Shown in pieces: positions 62,939 to 64,000 of a DNA stretch of 64,000 bases. Source of the DNA: CAWDPQ01 sp963804245. GTDB lineage: Bacteria; Acidobacteriota; Vicinamibacteria; Vicinamibacterales; 2-12-FULL-66-21. The stretch is from positions 124,001-188,000 of the forward strand of contig CAWDPQ010000014.1 of assembly GCA_963804245.1 (NCBI GenBank). Direction: 5' to 3'. Every line of letters starts with the position of its first letter. The stretch's first letter is position 1. The notes beneath the pieces are model-generated. The model did not search any database. It was not told the origin of the DNA and saw nothing but the letters and a program-made list of their open reading frames with translations. The translations under genes were made by a program, and so were the position numbers.

Positions 62939-63964
62939 TCAGCGGCGGGTGAGTGCCGTGTGCGAATTGGTAACAATCAGCTGATTGATGTCCGCTTCGC
63001 TGAATCCTGACGTCTTGAGTGCCGGCAGGAACGACGTGAAGAGCGTGTCGAAAGGCCGGAACGCACCGCCGCCCGGCTCTCCCACACGGTACCAGCCGGC
63101 ATCGTGCGACACCAGCACGCGATCGAGCAGTCCATGCGTCTTCATGTGCTGCACCAGCTCCACGTGACGGGCAACACTCGTGGGCGAAATGCCGTCGAAC
63201 TCCACCCAGGCGCCGCGCTTCGCCGCTTTCACATGGAACGACTGGTCGCGCTCGTTGTGGGCGTGGACCCAGATGAAAGCCGAGAGCGGCACGCCCGCTC
63301 CTTCGAGCAGGGCGATCTCCTCCATCGCGGCGACGCCCGTGGCGGTGTGTGAGGCAATCGGGAGCCCGGTCGCGCGATGGGTGATCGCTGCCGCGCGAAC
63401 GAGCTTGGCGTCGACCTCCGACAGCGGGCCCTCGTCGACGCCGATCTTCATGAACGCAGGCTTGATCGACGTGCCGTCGATGCCACGCTCGGCCTCACGA
63501 ATCCATCGAGCGGCGAGCTGGTCCGCCGTCTCGGTGAAGGCGTGGGCGGGGAGGTGCTTGTCCTTCGCCGCACCGTAATAGCCGGTGTTGGACAGGATGT
63601 GGAGGCCGGAGGCTTCGGACAATCGCTTCAGCAGCTGCGGATCGCGTCCGAGATACGCCGGCGTGCACTCGACGAGCGTCGCACACCCGAGCGCGCGGGC
63701 CTGTCGAAGATGAGGAAGGACGGCGGTGAAGACCTGGTCCGGGTCGTAGCGGCTCGGGCTCACCTGGCCCGCGCCGATGAAATCCACCAGCACATGCTCG
63801 TGCATCAGCGTCACGCCGAGACGATCGGCTGGAATCGGGCCGCTCACGGTATCAATCGCCGTTCGAGGTGTGCTTTTCGCGGCCTGACCGCTAGCGCTCG
63901 AGGCGCGGGCGGTCAGGAGGGCGATGCCGGTCGTCAGCAGGTCTCGGCGCGAGAGCGGCTTCAT
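62939..63964 (-). CDS. Tat-exported phosphotriesterase-like amidohydrolase
   Basis: A 341-residue metal-dependent hydrolase of the phosphotriesterase/PHP-like lactonase family. The N-terminus MKPLSRRDLLTTGIALLTAR is a twin-arginine signal with cleavage near SASGQA. Metal ligands: HEH in LGVTLMHEHVLVDF, the carbamylated Lys in AFMKIG, His in ASHTATG, His in WVHAHNERD and Asp in VSHDAGWY. All are present, so it should be active, presumably as a lactonase or esterase in the periplasm. I prefer ATG 63964 to the upstream start at 63994 because the Tat motif then lies five residues in. The sequence after 63968 is a CTCCCAACCTCCAACTCC filler. Confidence 0.87.
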   Translation of the reverse strand: MKPLSRRDLLTTGIALLTARASSASGQAAKSTPRTAIDTVSGPIPADRLGVTLMHEHVLVDFIGAGQVSPSRYDPDQVFTAVLPHLRQARALGCATLVECTPAYLGRDPQLLKRLSEASGLHILSNTGYYGAAKDKHLPAHAFTETADQLAARWIREAERGIDGTSIKPAFMKIGVDEGPLSEVDAKLVRAAAITHRATGLPIASHTATGVAAMEEIALLEGAGVPLSAFIWVHAHNERDQSFHVKAAKRGAWVEFDGISPTSVARHVELVQHMKTHGLLDRVLVSHDAGWYRVGEPGGGAFRPFDTLFTSFLPALKTSGFSEADINQLIVTNSHTALTRR

Positions 63965-64000
63965 GCCGTGAATAAGATAACTCCCAACCTCCAACTCCCA

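Overview
Organism. The window is GC-rich DNA from a bacterium that is most likely an acidobacterium, probably of the Vicinamibacteria. This is inferred from the gene families. Two duplicated orphan ABC permeases (ADOP) are present, one with the long N-terminal prefix typical of Acidobacteriota. There is a serine/threonine kinase fused to a TolB-like propeller, a MerR-type HTH-AAA-TPR regulator, a BlaR-type sensor fused to HEAT repeats, and a group 1h-like [NiFe]-hydrogenase locus. The only RNA gene seen is a tRNA-Ser(UGA). No intact transposase, phage or CRISPR array is visible.

Layout. 0-12 kb is housekeeping: a LeuA-type synthase, a slipin with its GntR regulator, glmS, glmU, a TPR protein, rsmI, a DUF885 metallopeptidase, an FmdB zinc ribbon, galU and serS. 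12-31 kb holds a large HTH-AAA-TPR regulator, tRNA-Ser, a RodZ-like pair, a methyltransferase, two transporters, a CNNM/CBS pair, an ADOP permease, and a BlaI/BlaR-HEAT regulatory island whose two near-identical operator-like palindromes lie before blaI and before the HEAT pair. 31-39 kb has a giant secreted galactose-oxidase/CBM/FN3 protein, a HAF-repeat protein and a kinase-propeller sensor. 39.2-45.2 kb is a hydrogenase maturation and nickel-uptake operon. Its first gene is a chimera: the N-terminal third of a group 1h small subunit runs directly into the C-terminus of HypE, so both catalytic subunits, hypC, hypD and most of hypE are missing. 45.4-52.2 kb is the most interesting part. A KAS III-like enzyme is followed by a tightly overlapping operon: SDR reductase, acyl carrier protein, a SerRS-like amino acid:[carrier protein] ligase, two ferritin-like diiron proteins, a second carrier protein, an acyl-CoA-dehydrogenase-like flavoprotein and a methyltransferase. 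I infer a carrier-bound amino-acid tailoring pathway with no named product. 52.6-64 kb has an SRPBCC protein, a second ADOP permease, a clan GH-A glycosidase, an ECF-like sigma factor, an exopolysaccharide-type ATPase group with a PEGA protein, and a Tat-exported phosphotriesterase-like hydrolase.

Repeats. Intergenic spaces are unusually structured. They carry a palindrome starting GGGGTCAGATCTTGTTTC (four loci), a GC-rich block of about 45-70 bp (three loci), short hairpins of the GTGGCTTCCGCC and GGCCCGCCC types, and several simple fillers that begin at or just after stop codons.

Data quality. About twenty otherwise well-conserved genes contain single-base frame changes. They are densest at 38-43 kb, around the chimeric hydrogenase junction. 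Because each piece is conserved and free of stops, I read most of them as assembly indels. They are annotated as single genes with the break positions stated.
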